Positions 53,797 to 56,221 of a stretch of 56,221 bases of DNA are shown here, piece by piece. Source of the DNA: Bryobacterales bacterium (GTDB taxonomy: Bacteria > Acidobacteriota > Terriglobia > Bryobacterales > UBA6623); assembly GCA_028819235.1 (NCBI GenBank), contig JAPPMC010000069.1, positions 1 through 56,221 on the forward strand, in the 5' to 3' direction. The translations under genes and the position numbers were made by a program. The notes beneath the pieces are model-generated. The model made no database searches, was not told the DNA's origin, and worked only from the letters and a program-made list of their open reading frames with translations. Position 1 is the stretch's first letter. Every line of letters begins with the position of its first letter.

Positions 53797-55341
53797 ATGC
53801 AGCTACCATCCGCACCCCTCAAGCGAATCAGGATCCTTCCGGCCCTGCTGGTGTTCAGCACTCTCATGGCCGGCGTGTTCATCGGCACGCTGATCTCGCG
53901 GTCCGTCGACGCAGCCCCCGAGGCAGACGAGCCAGTCTCTGACGCCACTCCGCTGACGGTACCGCCGGCCGATCCCGTCGAGAACCAATTCTCCGAGATT
54001 GCGCGCAGCGCACGGCCGTCAGTGGTCAGCATTTTCATACCGGCCGCGCGGGAGCAAGAGCCAGACGCCGGAGACCGGGAATTCAACTCGCCTGAAGACA
54101 TGTTCCGCCGGTTCTTCGGCATGCCTCCCGGAGCGACGCCGCCCCAAAGGCGCGGCCCGGGCCAAGGATCGGGAGTGATCGTCGATCCCAAAGGCTACAT
54201 CATCACGAACAACCATGTCGTCGAGAACGCCGAGCGCATCCAGGTCACATTCGTGGACGACGAGGAGGAATACGACGCCAAGCTGATCGGAGTCGACCCC
54301 GAGACAGACCTGGCTGTGCTGCATGTCGAGGGCAAGGACGGCCTCAAGGCGGCAAGGATCGGCAACTCGGACGCGGCGAACGTCGGGGACTGGGCCATTG
54401 CGGTGGGATCGCCGTTCGGCTATCGCGAGACCGTGACGGTCGGCATCATCAGCGCCAAGTCCCGTGAAGTGGGCTCCGCCGAGCGGAATCGGCCGTTCCA
54501 GAAGTTCCTGCAGACGGACGCCGCCATAAACCCCGGCAACAGCGGGGGGCCGTTGCTCAACATCCGCGGCGAAGTCATCGGCATCAACACGGCAATCATC
54601 TCGCGCACAGGGGGTTACGACGGCATTGGATTCGCGCTCGCATCCAACATCGCGGTCGAGACCTACAACCAGATCATCCGGCACGGGCGCGTGTCGCGCG
54701 GCTCCATCGGAGTGCAGTTCAGCAGCGAGCAGAGCCCGTCGCTCAGCCGCTCGTACGGCGCCAAGGGCGGAGTCTTCGTGATGAAGGTGATCAGGGGTGG
54801 GCCCGCCGAAGAGGCCGGCATGAAGGCAGAGGACATCATCCTCAACGTCGACGGTGTCGACATCGTCGATGGCGAGAAGCTGATCGAGGTCGTAGCCAGC
54901 ATCCGCGTCGGAGTGACCGTCCCTATCGAGGTCTTCCGGGATGGAAAAACGGTGACGCTGGACGTGAAGATCGCCGATCGCGAGAAGCTTTACCCCGAGC
55001 AGGCCGAGGTGCGCATCGACGAGCGCGAGTCGGACGAGGTGGCGGTCCGGTTTGGCATCACCGTACAGGAGATCAGCCCTGCCCAGGCTGAGCAGATGCG
55101 GCTGGAAGACGACGAAGGCGTGTTGGTCACGCGCGTCGAAGCCGGCTCGTTTGGGGAGGATGTCGGCCTGCGCCCGCGGGACGTCCTAGTGGCCGTGAAC
55201 CGCAGATCCGTCTCCTCCATCAGATCCCTGCGGGAAATCCAGCGGTCGCTGGAGCCCGGGATGGATGTGGCTTTCAAGATCTTGCGGTTTGAAGGACAGG
55301 GCTGGGAGACGCGCTACTTGGCAGACGTCCTTCCGGACTAG
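53797..55341 (+). CDS. HtrA/DegP-like periplasmic serine protease
   Basis: 514 residues. N-terminal membrane anchor (ILPALLVFSTLMAGVFIGTL), then the trypsin-like domain with His140 (NNHVVE), Asp171 (ETDLAVL) and Ser249 (GNSGGP), followed by two PDZ domains (GVFVMKVIRGGPAEEAGMK and GVLVTRVEAGSFGEDVGLR). It degrades or refolds misfolded periplasmic proteins. A long FFG loop (DMFRRFFGMPP) typical of DegP oligomers is present. It begins six bases after the AguA stop, so it may share the transcript. Confidence 0.96.
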   Translation: MQLPSAPLKRIRILPALLVFSTLMAGVFIGTLISRSVDAAPEADEPVSDATPLTVPPADPVENQFSEIARSARPSVVSIFIPAAREQEPDAGDREFNSPEDMFRRFFGMPPGATPPQRRGPGQGSGVIVDPKGYIITNNHVVENAERIQVTFVDDEEEYDAKLIGVDPETDLAVLHVEGKDGLKAARIGNSDAANVGDWAIAVGSPFGYRETVTVGIISAKSREVGSAERNRPFQKFLQTDAAINPGNSGGPLLNIRGEVIGINTAIISRTGGYDGIGFALASNIAVETYNQIIRHGRVSRGSIGVQFSSEQSPSLSRSYGAKGGVFVMKVIRGGPAEEAGMKAEDIILNVDGVDIVDGEKLIEVVASIRVGVTVPIEVFRDGKTVTLDVKIADREKLYPEQAEVRIDERESDEVAVRFGITVQEISPAQAEQMRLEDDEGVLVTRVEAGSFGEDVGLRPRDVLVAVNRRSVSSIRSLREIQRSLEPGMDVAFKILRFEGQGWETRYLADVLPD

Positions 55342-55606
55342 CGGCGGCCCCGCGGGCGCACAGACCCGGTCCCCAGCGCCTTCCCTGCCCGCGGAGGCTG
55401 CAGTTGCCTCCCGTGGCTGCCTTATCGCCCGGTCAGGCGCAGTGTTGCGCGCCGGACGGAGCACAGCGCCGCTCGCCGCCCGTATCCCTCCAGACGCACC
55501 CGTAGCGTGCGAATTTACGCTTCTCCGGTGCGAGCGCCCACCCGGCGTCGGCACCGGACTTCGTCATCTGCGGCACAAAGATGGGCGAACTGGCGGTCGG
55601 TACTGG

Positions 55607-56170
55607 TCAGGGCTGGCGCGCAGGCTTCTCCCTGTAGAACGGGTTCGGGTCACGGGGTTCGACCGCGTTCGTCGCCCTGCGCCATTCAACGAGTTCCTGA
55701 TGCAGCTCGCGGGCCTTACCGGGAACCGTGTCCGCCAAGTTCCTCGATTCGCCAATGTCGCTCGCTAGGTTGTAAAGCTCCTTACGGCCGTCCTCGAAGT
55801 ACTCGATCAGCTTCCAGTCGCCCTTGCGAATTGCGCTGGCCGGAGTTGCGCGACCTGTCAAGTACAGCGGGTAGTGCCAGAAGATCGCACGGCCCTGCAG
55901 AGCCGTCCTTCCCTTCAGGATCGGGAGGAAGCTCTCCCCATCAACCGGCTGGCTGGCTGGCAAGGCGATGCCAGCCAGATCCGCGAACGTCGGCAGAAAG
56001 TCGACGCTCGTGATCGGGGTAGCGGAGGTGCTCCGGGGCTCAATGACGCCGGTCCACCTCATGCACGTCGGCACACGGATCCCGCCTTCGTAGAGCGAGC
56101 CCTTCACGCCCCGGAGGGGCCGATTGATCGAGACCCGGGCTCCCCCATTGTCGGACGAGAATATGACTAG
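55607..56170 (-). pseudogene. C-terminal part of a sulfatase, frame broken upstream
   Basis: About 185 C-terminal residues of an arylsulfatase-like enzyme: VIFSSDNGGA, LRGVKGSLYEGGIRVP, ITSVDFLPTFADLAG, DGESFLPIL, and the WKLIEYFEDGRKELYNLASD ending. The N-terminal half with the CxPSR formylglycine site would be at higher coordinates, but past about 56168 the sequence becomes AT-richer (24 of 52 bases are G/C) and the frame meets a TAG at 56207-56209. The break is near a CTAG, suggesting an insertion; the window ends before this can be resolved. Confidence 0.75.
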
Positions 56171-56221
56171 TGCTCCGTCAATCCTACATTTTTGGCTGAT
56201 TATGTTCTACTGGGCATGAGG
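56170..56221. mobile_element. Possible insertion-element end at the window edge
   Basis: The last 52 bases have a lower G/C content than their neighbours and interrupt the sulfatase frame at CTAG, a target used by several IS families. No transposase or terminal repeat can be seen, so this is inference from the broken gene only. Confidence 0.3.

Overview
The window is about 56 kb of GC-rich chromosomal DNA from a Gram-negative bacterium; an outer-membrane beta-barrel protein and many exported proteins are present. It carries three loci of the DUF1501/DUF1549/DUF1553 and DUF1552/DUF1592/DUF1588 families, several Tat-type leaders, a form II CO-dehydrogenase-like cluster, a PQQ dehydrogenase and a truncated sulfatase. 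These families are commonest in Planctomycetota, Verrucomicrobiota and Acidobacteriota. I lean towards an uncultured Acidobacteriota-like or related lineage, but no ribosomal marker is present to settle it. No rRNA, CRISPR array, plasmid origin or intact transposase was seen; there is one tRNA.

Layout. 39-2569 (-): an ornithine cyclodeaminase-like enzyme translationally coupled to a sodium:neurotransmitter symporter-type amino acid transporter. 2769-9108 (+): a compact coxSLMDEG cluster encoding a form II molybdenum hydroxylase, its MoxR/VWA maturation pair and CoxG. 9109-13523: a decayed accessory stretch. It holds a ~207-bp inverted repeat whose two copies each encode a 57-59 aa protein, an OPT transporter remnant that ends where one copy begins, an inositol-phosphate synthase with a helix-turn-helix-like N-terminal extension, and a broken voltage-gated sodium channel gene. 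13524-16380: a Tat lipoprotein dipeptidase converging on a membrane-anchored serine hydrolase. 16825-21157: a LamG/cytochrome/DUF1592 protein converging on a DUF1552 protein, with a 12-bp perfect hairpin between them. 21714-29672: an SPFH protein with a near-consensus promoter, a TIM-barrel isomerase-like protein, a PQQ dehydrogenase with its dihaem cytochrome, and a beta-propeller/PHP (DUF3604) protein. 29901-37851 (-, apart from the tRNA): glutamine synthetase, a cupin isomerase-like protein, tRNA-Leu(UAG), YjbQ, and a SUMF1/DUF1501/DUF1549-DUF1553 set. 38258-42424 (+): a very large SNF2 ATPase whose central third is markedly AT-rich. 42473-46247 (-): a DUF1552-DUF1592 operon. 46248-50687: sparse DNA with an acetyltransferase and an outer-membrane barrel. 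50688-55341 (+): alcohol dehydrogenase, AguB, AguA and HtrA, the first three coupled by 4-base overlaps. 55607-56170 (-): the C-terminal end of a sulfatase whose frame breaks in AT-richer sequence.

How the genes fit together. The metabolism suggested is aerobic and heterotrophic: amino acid uptake and catabolism, oxidation of small alcohols or aldehydes by PQQ and molybdenum enzymes feeding electrons to c-type cytochromes, putrescine synthesis from agmatine, and exported multi-domain cytochrome-like proteins of unknown role. The items I judge most worth following are the mosaic SNF2 protein, the duplicated small-protein element with its OPT truncation, the HTH-inositol synthase fusion, and the decayed sodium channel.
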